DNA of 64,000 nt from Aquilaria yunnanensis (GCA_039654915.1 CM077600.1:37122492-37186491), one strand, 5' to 3'. Shown: positions 23,937 to 35,602, counted from the stretch's first letter. Notes: generated by a model not told the origin, from the sequence alone. Made by a program: numbers and translations.

Positions 23937-25640
23937 TTACTTTGGAAAGCTCTCGATTACAACAGGCAGTTCTATTGCCTCCCAATTGTTCAACACATCC
24001 CGTGGGCTACAGGGTTGAACGAGCTCCTCATTTTCAAGTGAATCACTGATTATTGCTTGAATCAAAAGATGTTCAAAAGACTTGTTGATGCTGATGGTCA
24101 GCGCGCCTTCGTTGTCATTTTTCGAAATCAAGCCACCACTCAAGAATGTTTTGGTGATGTCAAGGATATCCAAATTTCTTCCCTCAAGAGGATGTCCTTT
24201 TAGTTGTGCAATCCTCTTTTCTCTCTTTTCAGCTATCATTTTCAATTTATCTTGCCTTGTCGGTGTGAAACCTAGGCCGTATTTTCCTTCGTTTGCAGAG
24301 ATGTTCAATGGCTCTGAGATTCCTTGCAACTCTTGTCCCAGGCAAATGCTGAGTTGGGATGAGTCTATGAGTCTCTGTAGGTTCTCACGGAATTCTAAGC
24401 ATCCTTGAATGGAATAACCTTTACTGTCATGAAAATCACACCATTCTTCATCTTTGATTTCTTTATGTCCAAGAGAAGGCTTTCCAATGATGACCCATTC
24501 TTTCACAAGGCATGAATATACACACTTAAGAGGGGTTGTATTGTTGTTGACTGACTTCTTTATCAGTCGGTGTTCCTCTATCATATTAACTGGTTTAGCT
24601 TAATGGGGCGGTAATAGGTTGTGAGTGACGTTCGGTTCATCGGAAAAGTCCAACCACTTTGACTCGATTAATTGTTGGACTATACGTTTCAAAGCTATGC
24701 AATTCTCTAGGCCATGGCCCACAGCGCCATCATGATATGGGCAAGTTATGTTGGGGTCATACCACATTGGATATGGGGGTTCGAATGGCCTTGTAGGAAT
24801 TGGACGGATAAGTTGACTTTCAATGAGCTTTGGATATAACTTAGTGTAAGTCATAGGAATTGGCACAAAAATTTCTCTTCGTCTTTGTATGGGTACTGGA
24901 GGGGTCGAAGCAAGTGGCCGTAATTGATTAGGCCTATTAGGAGGATAATTATTAGGCCTATTGGTAGGATAGGATAGGCGAGGCCCAGTAGCCACAGTAC
25001 CTATGAGGGGAATCCCTCTTCTGCATCCTATTTGTTGTACTTCCTCATCATTTCTTCTGGATGGTCCTCCTCTTTTCATGGCATCATTAAAGGATTCGGT
25101 GATCTTCCCGATCTTAATCCCATGCTCAATTCTTTCTCCAGACATGACAATGTCTAATAAATTGGTTGCTGAATTACCAATAAGTTTGTCGTAGTATGGG
25201 TACTTTAGTATTTGGACAAATAAAGTAACCATTTCTCTCTCCGTCATGGGTGGCTGAACTTATGCAGCTAAGTCTCTCCACCTTTGAGCATACTCCTTGA
25301 AGGTTTCTTGCATTTTGTTCTCTATATTCTGGAGAGTTTGGTGATCCGGGGCCAAGTCCATAACATGTTTATAGTTGTTGATGAAAGCCTGAATAAGGTC
25401 ATTCCATGTTTTGATGTTTCTTGGACCTTGACTTAAATACCATTGTAGTGCTGACTTTGTAATGCTTTCTTGAAAAAGTGCTATCCACACCTTCTTGTCT
25501 TTTGTGAGTGGTTGTAGTCTTCTTAGAAATAGCGTGATGTGAGTGATGGGATAACTTGTTCCATCGTATTTCACAAAGTCTCGCACCTTAAAGTCTGAGG
25601 GGATCACAACATCTGGTACCAAGCAGAGATCATTTAACAA
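23937..25640 (-). pseudogene. Gypsy gag with two in-frame stops
   Basis: One continuous frame runs from 25640 to 23939, interrupted only by TAA codons at about 25260 and 24600. The retrotransposon gag core is at the start (KVRDFVKYDGTSYPITHITL, QWYLSQGPRNIKTWNDLIQA, ENKMQETFKEYAQRWRDLAA). It is followed by a proline-rich linker and a C-x2-H-x5-H-x4-C knuckle-like motif (CPYHDGAVGHGLENC) at about 24743-24699. A diverged coiled-coil N-terminus can be followed upstream to about 26000 through further stops. No protease active site was found between gag and RT. Confidence 0.75.
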
Positions 25641-26884
25641 GAGAGATCCAAATACAGTGCCTCCTTCAATGGCTTGAAGCCTCTTCTCTATTGTCTTAAG
25701 CTTTTGAAATTCTCATTCTTCCTTTGATAGTGTCTTTTTCTCTTCATAGGCAGTATTTTGTTTCAGATGAATGCTAGCGGATGGACCTGATTCCTGAAAC
25801 AGATTTTCCTGAATTGAGATCCATTATGGGGTGAATCCCGGGGGATAAGTGGGATCTTGTGTCTCTTTGACGGGTACTTGGGTTGCTTTCCCCTTGATTA
25901 GCTTCATTAATTGTTTCATTTGTTCTGCCATGTTTTCTATCTTGGACTCAAGATCTGTGAGACGTCCTTCCGTTTGTTCCACCATGAGTCTTGCTTGCAG
26001 CCGAGTTGAATATCGGTGTTGAGGGCCAATTTTAGCTTTTTAAAGTGAGATTCATTTTATTAGACTTTACATATATGTGATTGATGTAATGTATGCATGC
26101 AATGAATGCTATTTTTATTAATGTGATTGAGTTGAATGGCTACTATCGTAACACCTTCAAACTCTAATGACTGTCTATGTCTAAACATTTAGCGCAACAC
26201 TAAATCACCAACAGAATCCTAAAACCAAATAAAGAAAGCCATGGTGATGGAGGTTGCGCTAAATGCTTCCTATAGTGCTATGCATGCAAGAAGAACAACA
26301 ACTTAGTAACATAACAGAATAATATATGAGCTACTGTGAACATTATAAAGAGAAAAAGTATACTTAACAAGACACAAAATAGTTAGATTGACAAGAGAGT
26401 TAGCAATAAACAAGTTGTGTTTTGTTATGGAAGTCCTAATGGATAGATCTATGGCCGCTATATGCGTAGGTGTTTTTTTTTTTTTTAAAGAAAGGTTATG
26501 GGTTGGTTCTCGAATCCCTTTTACAAAGTCCTATTGGACTAGAAAATGCTCAATTCCTCACCCACGAGGGTTATGTGAGGAAGGATTAATTTGAGTCGTA
26601 GTTTTCATGGTCCTATAGGGTGACTATTGTCACACTCAGGCGACACTACTAACTACTACGGATTAGAGAAAGGGCGGAAACTATTGTCTCACGCGACTAA
26701 CCTAACCCGGGTATTTTGCAGAACTTGGTTGGAGTGAGCTTGGGTATTGAGCTCATTATGCATGCTGAGTTGTGTGCGTGTAACAATTTAAAAAAAAAAA
26801 ATACTCAACACATTAAATCAGTATATCAAGAAACAAACAAGAAAGAAAAATAACAAAACTAAACCTTTTTTATGGCTAGATTCA

Positions 26885-26902
26885 TCCCCAGTGGAGTCGC
26901 CA
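26885..26902 (-). other. Primer-binding site, complementary to tRNA-Arg 3' end
   Basis: On the minus strand TGGCGACTCCACTGGGGA lies three bases after the LTR end. Its complement, TCCCCAGTGGAGTCGCCA, matches from memory the 3' end (T-arm plus CCA) of a plant tRNA-Arg (ACG type). Position and length fit a PBS and fix the LTR boundary. Confidence 0.7.
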
Positions 26903-26905
26903 AGC

Positions 26906-29691
26906 TGTAGCAACGTGATTTTTATGGAGTCGCCACCAATCGATTTACCTAGGTCGATTGGATACCTGTAATGGTCTGCGAGTGATTCTAAGATCGTGAG
27001 TCGGTTATGCTAAAATAACCTTATTAAAGCTCGGAAATTTGGTACCATGGGGTTCAGTTTTTATCTCTTACTAACTATTTATTTCTTGAACTAATCTTTG
27101 ATTGAGAATAATTTTAATGAATTTTATTTAATTTAATTCCAAACCATGAATCTTATCAGATCAGCCGGATATGGAATTTTAAATCTTGATATTTGATTTT
27201 TATAATAATTCCGAATCATGGATTCTATCAAATCACTTAAATATGGAATTTAATGAGATTAATTTTTTTTATTTATTATTAAAATGTTTTAATTAATTAC
27301 TAATTCATATCATAAATTCTGCTGAATTATTTGAATATAGATTTTTTTTTAATCTTGGTACTTGATTTTTATTCATTTTTTTATTAAAAGTTTGATATTT
27401 TTCAAATCGTGGATCTTATCGGATCACTCGGATATGGAATTTAATGAAAATTTTAATTGTTAGATTTATTATTGAATGTTTTAATTAATCCATATCATAA
27501 ATTCTGTCGAATTATCCGAATATATATTTTTAATGAACTTAATTATTAATTTCCTTTTTATTATTTTTAATTATTTTTATTTTTCTTTTCGTTTCTCTCT
27601 TTTTTTTTGAAAGATTTTTTTTAAAAGTAATCATCTAATCCATAGATTTAAAAATAAATATTTATTTAAAAAACATTGATTTTTATTGAATCGTCTAACT
27701 ATGATTTTTTTATTTTATTTTTTGATAAAAGGAATAAAAAGATTAGCTTCTTGTTATTTGAAGGAAATAATAAAAAAAAGTGTCTTAATATTCCAATTAA
27801 TTTAAAATGATGAAAAAAAATAAAAGGACGAAGGGGCTTTTATTGTAATGATAAAAATAATAATAAAACAAGGAAGTAAAAATGGGTTTTTGGCCAGTCA
27901 TAAAAATGATAAATAAATAAAATAAGGTTAGTCATCCACATAAAGAAAAAAATAAATTACAGAAAGTAAATAAAAAAATAAATAAGTAACTTGGGGTGTT
28001 TAACCATCCACATAAAAAAAATAAACTGCAAAAAAATAAAATAAATAAAGATGTAAATAAATTGCAGAAATTAAATAAATAAAGAAATAAATAAAGTGCA
28101 GAAAAATAAATAAATAAATAAAGCACAGAAATTAAATAAACAAAGAAATAAATAAAGTGCAAAAAAATAAATAAATAAAGAAGTAAATAAAGTGCAGAAA
28201 TTAAATAAACAAAGAAATAAATAAAGTGCAGAAAAATAAATAAAGAAAGAAAATGGGGCATTTAGCCGTCCACATAAAATTAGGAGGTATGACCTTCCAT
28301 AAAAAAATAATTAAATAAAAGTGCGTAAAATAAATAATTGCATAAAAGTAAATAAACAAATAAAAGTATAGTGTTTGGCCATCCACAAAAAAAAAAAAGT
28401 ATAACCTTCCATAAAAAAATAAATAACAAGAAAAATAAGAAATAAATAAAAAAATAAACAAAAAAAAGTTAGCTGTTAATGGCCTATCTGCAAAAAAAAA
28501 AATTTAGAAAAAATTATCGACTTGTGTGAGCAAAGATATAAAATCAGGAGGACTAAAGAAGAATTATACTGTTATTATTTTAATATACATAATGAGTTTT
28601 GAATAAAACTAAAATTAAACAATTTCTAAACAAAATTAAAGAGATAAGCAAATAAATAATCTAAGTTATGTTCATATGTGAATTTAGTAGTCAAATTTAA
28701 TGCATGGCCTAAACAAACAAATAAACAAAGAAAGAAAAGAAAACGAACAATAGGAAAAAAAAAAAAAAAAAGTTGCTGTCAGTGACCTATATGCAAAATA
28801 AAAATATGTTAGTGACTTGGATGGATAAAATAAAGAGAACCAAGGGCTAAAATGAGAATTTTACAAAAAAAAAAAGTTTGACTGGGTCAAAAACAAAAGA
28901 CGCGTCGGGCTGGAGGGCTTCGGCAGGGGCGGTGGGGGAGCTGGGCGACGGCGACGGCGGCGTTGACGGACGTGGGATGCGGCGACGACGGAAAAGGAGG
29001 AGGGCGACGGCGTCGGGCTAGGAGGATGCTTGAGGGAGAGACGGAGATCGGAAGAGGGAGAGAGAGTGGAAACGCGACTGCCGGAGGCAAAAGAGAGAGA
29101 GAGGTCAGCGAGTTGTGTCCGCCGGAGGCAAAAAAAAAAAAAGAGAGAGAGGTCAGAAAGCCAAGGCAGAGTTGAGAGGGGCGAGAGAGGGAGCCGAGAG
29201 GGAGAGAGAAGTGGTCCGAGTGGCGAGAGAGACGAGCTGGTGGAGAGGTTGCGAGATGGACCGGCGACATTGGATTGCTCCGGGAAGGCGGGGATGGTGG
29301 CCGGAAGGGCCACGGCTGAGGACTGTGATGGTCTGGCGGCGTAACAAGGGCGTAACGGGGCTGAGAACGAGAGCGGGGAAGTCGAGAATGCTGGGGGGAA
29401 AGAGAGAAAAGTGAGCTTGGGCAGGAGGGAGAGAGCTGACAGAGTCGTGAGAGGCCAGGCGAAAGGGAGAAGGAGTTAGAAAAGTCTGAGATGACAGGGA
29501 GAGCGTCCAGATGAGGGAGAGAGAGCGTAGAAAAAAATGTCCAGAGAGAAAGAGCTGGCAGTGTCTAAATTAAATGCCAGCCCCCCCACGAAGGCTCAGC
29601 TGGGGGAGGTTTAAAATGGAGGAGACAAACCTTTTTTTAAAAAAATTTTTTTTAATTAATTAATAAATAAAAATTAATTTTAATTTTTTTA

Positions 29692-29733
<42 letters not shown>

Positions 29734-29850
29734 TAACACTATAAAACAAAAATGGCCCCTAAACTAATAATATTTTTTTTAATTAATTTTTTTAAATTAA
29801 TTTTTTTTAATTTTTAATGTTTAATGGTCGGACGAAATTGGATGTCAATA
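26906..29850 (-). repeat. 5' LTR of the gypsy element (2,945 bp)
   Basis: On the minus strand the LTR begins TATTGACATCCAATTTCGTC (the expected TG is mutated to TA) and ends CACGTTGCTACA. Both ends match the solo LTR at 47476-51333. Inside are a TATA-like TTTAAA near 29610, a GC-rich region at 28900-29500 whose long ORFs are low complexity, and TTTATTT-rich tandem low-complexity sequence at 27930-28460. Repeated GGATNTTATCGGATCACTCGG-like words lie at 27140-27500 and a (TA)n tract at 29693-29731. No host gene is present. Confidence 0.75.
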
Positions 29851-30003
29851 ACTACTAAAGCTGCATGCTTCATGTGTGTCTGCCTCAACTTATTCGGCTT
29901 TCAAGTACCACAACCTTGCAGAATAGCTCTTTAATACCATAAACATTCCACGCTTCTCTTTATTCAATAGGAGCTTTGCAACAGATCAATAAAGTGAACT
30001 AAA
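29851..30003. other. Spacer between LTR and MYB/SANT remnant
   Basis: Short non-coding stretch. ACTAC, directly abutting the LTR, would be the expected target-duplication copy, but the other copy cannot be located because the element's left end is lost. Confidence 0.4.
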
Positions 30004-30870
30004 TTATGGCACATCAGCCTCCATAGAGGTTAGAACCTCAACTGCATCAGTGATAGTAAGAGGCAGTTTGCTAACTCTATCTATAATAGCATTTTTGTGG
30101 CTCTCAATGTCTTCTTTGATGTTATCTATTTTTGTGGACAGCATAGAAGCTCCTTCTTTTGCCTTATAAACTTGCTTCTTCTATTGTGTTGTAGATGAGA
30201 TTTTTTGTCATTTTTTGTGTATATTCACCTCAACTTCCGAAGCAACACATGAAATGACCACTTCATCCTCATTTTCACAATTATCACTACCATCGAATAA
30301 ATCACTAGATAATGTTTTTTGAGTGGCAAAACTATCAAAAAAAATTTCTAAAGGATGACCATCTTATGGAGCCCACATATCATCACCTTTAGCAACTGCA
30401 CCAAAAAATAGCTCATCATACTTCTCTTCCAACTCTGGATCTATGCCTTTGGTTATGAACTTAGCTATCTCTGGGTTAGCCTATGCAACAACAAGAAAAT
30501 AGAATCATAAGAATATACATGATAATAATACATATATAAAAAAGTATCAACTTCTTTTTATATAATCAAACTTTTATACTTTTGTCCCACCAATCATCTT
30601 ATGCGTCAATTGTGCTTGTCTGTGAGTTCCATCTCAATCCTGTTGCAAGCCTTTTAAGTGTCCTCCAATTCTTCCAATCCTTCTTGAGTCCATCCCACTT
30701 ATTCTTCATTTGGTTACTAGTGTAACTCATACCAGTATCATTTTTGAACTTATTTGCTATTATCTTTCATGAAATTTTTTTTAGACTACCACCTTGTCTA
30801 TAACCATACTAAGCTCCTTTTTGCATATGTCACAAAATATAATCACGTAAATTTTACCTCATTGTGCTTT
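30004..30870 (-). pseudogene. MYB/SANT-like DNA-binding domain protein remnant (L10-interacting MYB-like)
   Basis: Reading leftward, FCDICKKELSM and NKFKNDTGMSYTSNQMKNKW lead into a MYB/SANT-like helix block (DGLKKDWKNWRTLK, then TGLRWNSQTSTIDA). A stop interrupts the expected DDWWD that follows. After a probable intron (about 30580-30485) the next exon reads NPEIAKFITKGIDPELEEKY and DELFFGAVAKGDDMWAP, then another stop. The C-terminal part (GASMLSTKIDNIKEDIESHK ... EVLTSMEADVP) ends at TAA 30004-30006. The layout matches plant 'L10-interacting MYB domain' proteins, many of which are related to Harbinger transposon accessory proteins. At least three stops make it non-functional. Confidence 0.65.
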
Positions 30871-32141
30871 ACCTTTGATTTCAGCACATTGATTTTGATT
30901 GTTACTAGTTTCAAAATTGCAATTTTTCATCTAACATCAAATAACAAAAGATAAGTGAACCAACTTCCATCAAATAAGACAAACAATACAAATTAAGTTT
31001 GTTCATGGAATATACATTTAAAAAACAGGGTCAAGTTAAGCATTTCAATGGTATATTATTGGGAATAAACCAGAGGAGTACATATGTCTTTGAACATAAA
31101 ACAAGATAAGAAAGCCAACATACGATAGTCATGGAGATTAGTCATATGATTTATTTTCAATTCATACCCAAAAAGCTAGCCAGCTAGCCACCACTATCAT
31201 CAATCAATTAATGGGCACTCAGTAATACTTGTAGTACGTGGTCCTACTAAGCTCGATCCTATACATGTATATATATTATTAGATAGAGGAGCAAAAATGC
31301 ATGTAGAAGAATTGGCGAGGGAATTGATAAAACAAGAGTAAAATTAAGAAAAGAAATCAAAGCCCAAGCAAGCTAATTCTGTTTTAATTTGCTTTGGTTG
31401 TCGAGGACAAGACAGGAGGCGAAAGATGTTGACACAAGAAAACTTCTCACACCTTCCTCCTTTCCTTTTCTTGCTCTTCCCCCCTTCCCATTCTCATGCA
31501 ACTTCCCTATCACCCACCAATCTGCCTTGCCAACCCCCCGACCCCGAGGATGAGAGTCCCCAACCATTCCAAAGTCTGTTGTGTTTGGCTTCAAACAGCA
31601 GGAGACTATTAATGAAGTAGCAGAAATTCAAAGAGCAAAACCCAAAAGTGAACAACAATAGCAGTAGACTCCTCTGAAGAAAAAGAAACTGCATAAGGAG
31701 CTAAAGATTATAGGCCAATGGACGAAACAACCTTCCATAACCTCCACTTTCTAGGAGTAAGGAACCAATGTGCCAAACCCAACAACAGCAAAACAAAGAA
31801 TCAGAGACCCAACAACAGCGAAACAAAGAATCAGAGACAAGAAATTCTGGATATTATTGCTACTGTCATGAACTGCAGAATAACAAAAAAAAAATTGATT
31901 AATGAGAATTAAGAATCACTTATTATTGTCAATTCTTCCATCGGCTTCCCTCTCCTGTTTTTTTCTCACTAAATTACCCTGTTTTTCTCCCTTTGCCGGA
32001 TTCTTCATTTCTTTATAGAGCCCATCTTGGCGCGAAAATCTCAGTATCTCCCACTTTGATTACTGAAAATTTGGGGTATTTTGGAGAAACTGGTCTCTTA
32101 ACGATGTCCTCACTGAAGGAACACTAGGAGAGAGGCGCGTC
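30871..32141. other. Non-coding region
   Basis: AT-rich sequence with no recognised gene. A CT-rich patch at 31440-31560 gives short ORFs on both strands that look compositional. A 26-bp unit (CCCAACAACAGC.AAACAAAGAATCAGAGA) is duplicated at 31778-31831. Confidence 0.4.
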
Positions 32142-33230
32142 GTGTGTTTAGCTGTCCAACGATCTTGGCGTTTTCAGATTAGCGTCCGTGGAGAGTTCGC
32201 TGAACGGGAAACAAACAGGTGTCCAGCTAGTTTCAGCGATTCCAACAGCATTTGGATTAAAAAACGTGGATGCCAAATAGGGCCTTTATGCCTACCCTTG
32301 CTACCTCATCCTTCTGCAAAACTAGGTGACAATGCTATAACATCCAAGGTCGTTCTTCCCCCTGCTGCCAAGAAAGCACTTCAGAGGCCGGGCGCAATGA
32401 GAGCTAACCATCTCAGACCGTCTACGACAGAATGGCACCATCCTTTAACTCAACCATATGTCTCACTTGCACACCTTCTTGATTTACCTAACACCTGCAG
32501 ACGCAAACCTTCAATTCATTCCACATTTTCCAAGCACAAATTCATCTTCGTCAGCCCTACCTTTTTCTTCCCACAATGGGCACAATCATTTTCTTTTCAG
32601 ATCACTGTCACAGTTAGCTTCACCCTTTCTGGGCACAACATCTATCATTCTTACCTTCCACACAACCAATCACCACAGCAAACCATGGACCACGATCAAA
32701 CTCGCATCCTTGGCCAAGTTCCAGCTTCTACGACAATGGCTAATGCCAACCAAAATTTTGCATCATTTAACATCTGTACGGGAATTCTGGGAGGAAAAGA
32801 AAAACATATGTATCGCAGACGATGATAGTTCCAAGCCCAAGGGAACTAAGGAGGAGAAGCCAAGAGAACTTTCCATAAAAGTTGAAACAATGAGCAAACG
32901 GCATAAACAATCTGAAGTGAGTGGCACATTTTTCACAGGGCCAATCATGCTGCTTAACAACCGAACATGGTTTCGAGACTTGCCGAGTTACATTCCCAGG
33001 TGCTTTTCTTCCTTCTTTCTTTGCAATGATCCCAGGCGTTTGTTTATGATAAAGACTAACTTAAACAAACCAGCGACGAAATAGAACATACTCGCAGATC
33101 TATTGCTCTAGCTTCTTCAGCAGAGTGGGATTGAGGGCCGGGAACACTACGAAACAACAAAGGACAGTTGTTTAATGTTCACTCACAGTTGCACGCATCA
33201 AGAAAAACAAAGAAATGACCCATATATATA
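32142..33230 (+). other. Unrecognised open frames, coding status unclear
   Basis: Two overlapping plus-strand frames stay open here (32142-32825, 227 codons; 32458-33084, 208 codons). Neither shows a family I recognise. Composition is Ser/Pro/His-rich in the middle and Lys/Glu-rich near 32820-32890. One may be a fragment of a real gene or a chance frame in C-rich DNA, and no splice pattern could be settled. Confidence 0.2.
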
Positions 33231-34433
33231 GGGTAAAATTCACCATGGGTCACCTAGCTTATTTTTTTGTCCTATCCGGGTACCTTACCTTTATTTTGTC
33301 CTAGCGAGGTACCTTTCCTCCTACTGCGCATCCTGTTCAACTACTTTCCGTCAAATTGGTCGTTAAATTGGATGGAAAATGATGATGTGGCATTAAATAA
33401 TACTAAAATAAACTTAAAATGACGACTTCAGTCCTCAAACTATTTCAATTACTAATTCTAACCCTTAAAATTTATTTTCTTGATTTTCGTGTATTGTTCA
33501 TACGATGAACACAAACACACAAAACCCACACGGATCTGAATCCTTGCCTGTTTTGAATGTTCTTGTTGTTTCAATGTTACTGGATTTTTGTTGAGAACAT
33601 GGATACACCGAAACAACTTTGTTTTTTAGAAAAAGAAGATCTGGTTGAGTTTTTGAAACTAACCAAAATTGCTCGATTTGATCCCGAGACTCCCTGGCCA
33701 CCACCGTCCGTGAAAGTTACCGGTGGATGGCTCGGCTTCGTAGCATCAAGGCCGAAGGTTAATAGCCTCATGGTTTGGATGTTTGATTTCGCTTCAACTG
33801 GTTTGAATTTTGATTCGTTTCGAATGTGGGTTCATGAAAAGGTTCAAGAACCCTAACACTTATTTTTGAAATTAAGTGTTATGTGTGCGAAATTGATCAA
33901 AAGGAATTGTTCCATTGTGATAATCGGCCTCTGGGGAACAAAACCCATATATTTTTGTAGCCGTTTGACAGCGATAGCGTCACCGAAAAAGTCGCGACTG
34001 TCGTAGCTTTCCGGGTAAGCCACCGGGCTGAAACGATGGCTGCCGGGCCGTGGGACGATGCCGGCTGAGCCGCCGGTCCCCTGAGAGGCAGCGCCACCCC
34101 AGCCGACGGGATGAGAGGGATAGAATTGGCTCAAGTAAAATTACTAGTTCAAGGTGAACGGGATGAGAGGGATAGAATTGGCTTAAGTGAAATTTTAAGG
34201 GTTATAATTAGTAATTGAAATAGTTTGAGAACTGAAGTTGTTATTTTAAGTTTATTTTAGTATTATTTAATGCCACATCATCATTTTCCATCCAATTTAA
34301 CGACCAATTTGACGGAAAATAGTTGAACAGGATGCGCAATAGGAGGAAAGGTAGCTCGCTAGGACAAAATAAAAGTAAGGTACCCGGATAGGACAAAGAA
34401 ATAAGCTAGGTGACCCATGATGAATTTTAACCC
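33231..34433. mobile_element. Pack-MULE-like element with TIRs of about 240 bp (1,203 bp)
   Basis: The left terminus GGGTAAAATTCACCATGGGT and right terminus (reverse complement GGGTTAAAATTCATCATGGG) begin long inverted repeats at about 33231-33478 and 34192-34433. Inside them words such as CACCTAGCTTATTT, TATCCGGGTACCTTAC, GATGATGTGGCATTAAATAA and CCTCAAACTATTTCAATTAC/GTAATTGAAATAGTTTGAG match. ATATATATA (9 bp) flanks both ends, the MULE duplication length, though a TA tract is weak evidence. There is no transposase. The 700-bp core is more GC-rich than its surroundings and holds unrelated frames on both strands, as expected of captured host sequence. Confidence 0.75.
33599..33856 (+). pseudogene. 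Possible captured gene fragment inside the Pack-MULE
   Basis: The frame from ATG 33599 gives MDTPKQLCFLEKEDLVEFLK, then RFDPETPWPPPSVKVTGGWL and WMFDFASTGLNFDSFRMWVH, a protein-like composition, and ends at TAA 33854-33856. A minus-strand frame at 33853-34134 (SHRFSPVAYPESYDSRDFFG) also looks protein-like, so two fragments may have been captured back to back. I recognise neither family. Lying wholly between MULE TIRs, they are most likely transduplicated pieces rather than a native gene. Confidence 0.35.
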
Positions 34434-34646
34434 ATATATATATATAATTCGAAGATTCATGACAGCGATCACAGGAAACAAACGCAGATCGAATTAGAAC
34501 AAGCAAAGCGAACAGAGTCGATTCGACAAGCATATATAAAAACAGAGTTGACCTGATCCAGCCATAATCAGCATTGAACTTAAAAGCAACAGATTTGCAA
34601 AAGAAAATAAAATAAACATGCGAGGGCGGGCGAGGATACGCCATGC

Positions 34647-35057
34647 CTAGTGAGTATTAGTAATTGACTTAACAGAGCGATAGCTCCATTTATTGTTGCA
34701 CTGGCAACAGAAGACCTGGGTCACATTAGTTTCCTCCTCCGGCCCTGTCAGGAATTCGAAGTAGCGCGTATCACCACTCTCACAACGCCCACAGGTCAGC
34801 AGCCTATACTTCCTCTCCAATTTCGCCGCCTTGGAAGTATCCGCAGCCGCACCAGCGTTAGCCGCAACAGCCTCAGCCGCAGCCGCAGCCGCAGCCTCAG
34901 CCTTTTCCGCAGCCTGACAAGCCGCCGCAGCCGCAGCTACAGCAGCAGCCGCAGCCTCCTTGGCCGCCGCAACTGCAGCGGTAGCCTTATCCGCAGTCTG
35001 ATCCGCAGCCGCACCCTCAATGGCCGCTTCAACTGATTCCTTCTCCATTGCGTGCAA
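34647..35057 (-). CDS. Ala-rich small protein with TFIIS-type zinc ribbon
   Basis: An intact ORF of 136 residues starts at ATG 35057; a second in-frame ATG at 35048 (MEKESVEAAIEG) is equally plausible. Residues 10-78 are an Ala-rich helical stretch (runs of A with K, E and Q). Residues 89-120 form a zinc ribbon with the canonical TFIIS spacing C-x2-C-x24-C-x2-C: CGRC at 89-92 and CCQC at 117-120, followed by NNKWSYRS. In TFIIS and RNA polymerase subunits this ribbon enters the polymerase funnel, with an acidic pair at its tip. Here GPEEET occupies that loop. The protein lacks the TFIIS LW and central domains, so it is not full-length TFIIS. A role in transcription is an inference. Its 5' end and upstream region are tandemly duplicated to the right. 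Confidence 0.75.
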   Translation of the reverse strand: MHAMEKESVEAAIEGAAADQTADKATAAVAAAKEAAAAAVAAAAAACQAAEKAEAAAAAAAEAVAANAGAAADTSKAAKLERKYRLLTCGRCESGDTRYFEFLTGPEEETNVTQVFCCQCNNKWSYRSVKSITNTH

Positions 35058-35602
35058 TTAGGTCGAAAACAAAGATCCCAGCGAGCGCTGCCTCTGATTT
35101 AGGGTTCCATCGGCGGCCTAAATTCATGATTCGCTCCCAAACTTTGATGACTTGGACGTATAACCCCTCTTAACAATAACTCCGAACTACTCAGTTTTCA
35201 AACTTTGTAAAGTGTGACATATAACATAAGCCCCTTCCCTTGGCCGATAGAAATGTTATTGTTATTTATTTTAGAACTTAAACATAAGTGAAAGTAAACT
35301 TTGAGCAGCTAATCGGCACTATACCACGAGACATTGAAGCCTTGATTATTAATGGAGCTTTTGTTGCTTGCTAAATTTATTTTAAATTTTTATTATTGCA
35401 ATAAAGAACTTTTGCTCTTATATATATATATATAAAAGAAACATTTAAGTAGAGTATTGTTGACATTTTTCGTAACAGGCATATCTTGAGACGATACGTG
35501 ATAGACTTTCTATTTTTAACAATTTAACTGTATACTTTTACACGTGATCTACCAAATATATCCTTAGCCTTACTAAACAATAGGCTGATGACATTTGGCA
35601 AT
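34952..35602. repeat. Segmental tandem duplication, copy A (5' end and upstream of zinc-ribbon gene)
   Basis: About 650 bp covering the first codons, 5' UTR and upstream region of the zinc-ribbon gene recurs directly at 35603-36280, offset about 640 bp at the coding end. Shared anchors include CCTAAATTCATGATTCGC, TCCCAAACTTTGATGACTTG, ATACCACGAGACATT and GATCTACCAAATATATCCTT. A (TA)n tract at 35421-35433 corresponds to (CA)n in copy B. Confidence 0.85.

Larger units (their letters stand above)
22540..29850 (-). mobile_element. Decayed Ty3/gypsy LTR retrotransposon, 3' part missing
   Basis: Reading on the minus strand, the order is LTR (29850-26906), primer-binding site, leader, gag (about 26000-23937) and RT/RNase H (about 23560-22600). 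No integrase, polypurine tract or 3' LTR is recognised to the left, so the element is truncated. Gag before pol, and a YVDD reverse transcriptase joined to a gypsy-type RNase H, identify the superfamily. The tRNA-Arg primer and very long LTR are reminiscent of the Tat/Ogre group, but without the integrase this is only an inference. A solo LTR of the same family lies at 47476-51333. Confidence 0.75.

Noticed and set aside
23018..24408. Plus-strand ORFs opposite gag/pol
   Set aside because: Shadows of the minus-strand gag and RT frames, which carry the recognisable motifs.
26885..26902. tRNA gene fragment
   Set aside because: Only the terminal 18 bases including CCA match tRNA-Arg. Genomic plant tRNA genes do not encode CCA, and the position fits a retroelement primer site.
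27932..28461. Membrane-protein-like Phe/Leu/Tyr-rich minus-strand ORFs
   Set aside because: Products of AAATAAATAAA low-complexity repeats in the LTR, with no start context or conserved motif.
28861..29414. Long overlapping ORFs on both strands
   Set aside because: GA/GC-rich compositional ORFs in the gypsy LTR, the counterpart of 48163-48600.
33853..34134. Independent minus-strand gene (93 codons)
   Set aside because: Lies wholly within the Pack-MULE core and runs into its TIR. Treated as possible captured sequence, not a native gene.
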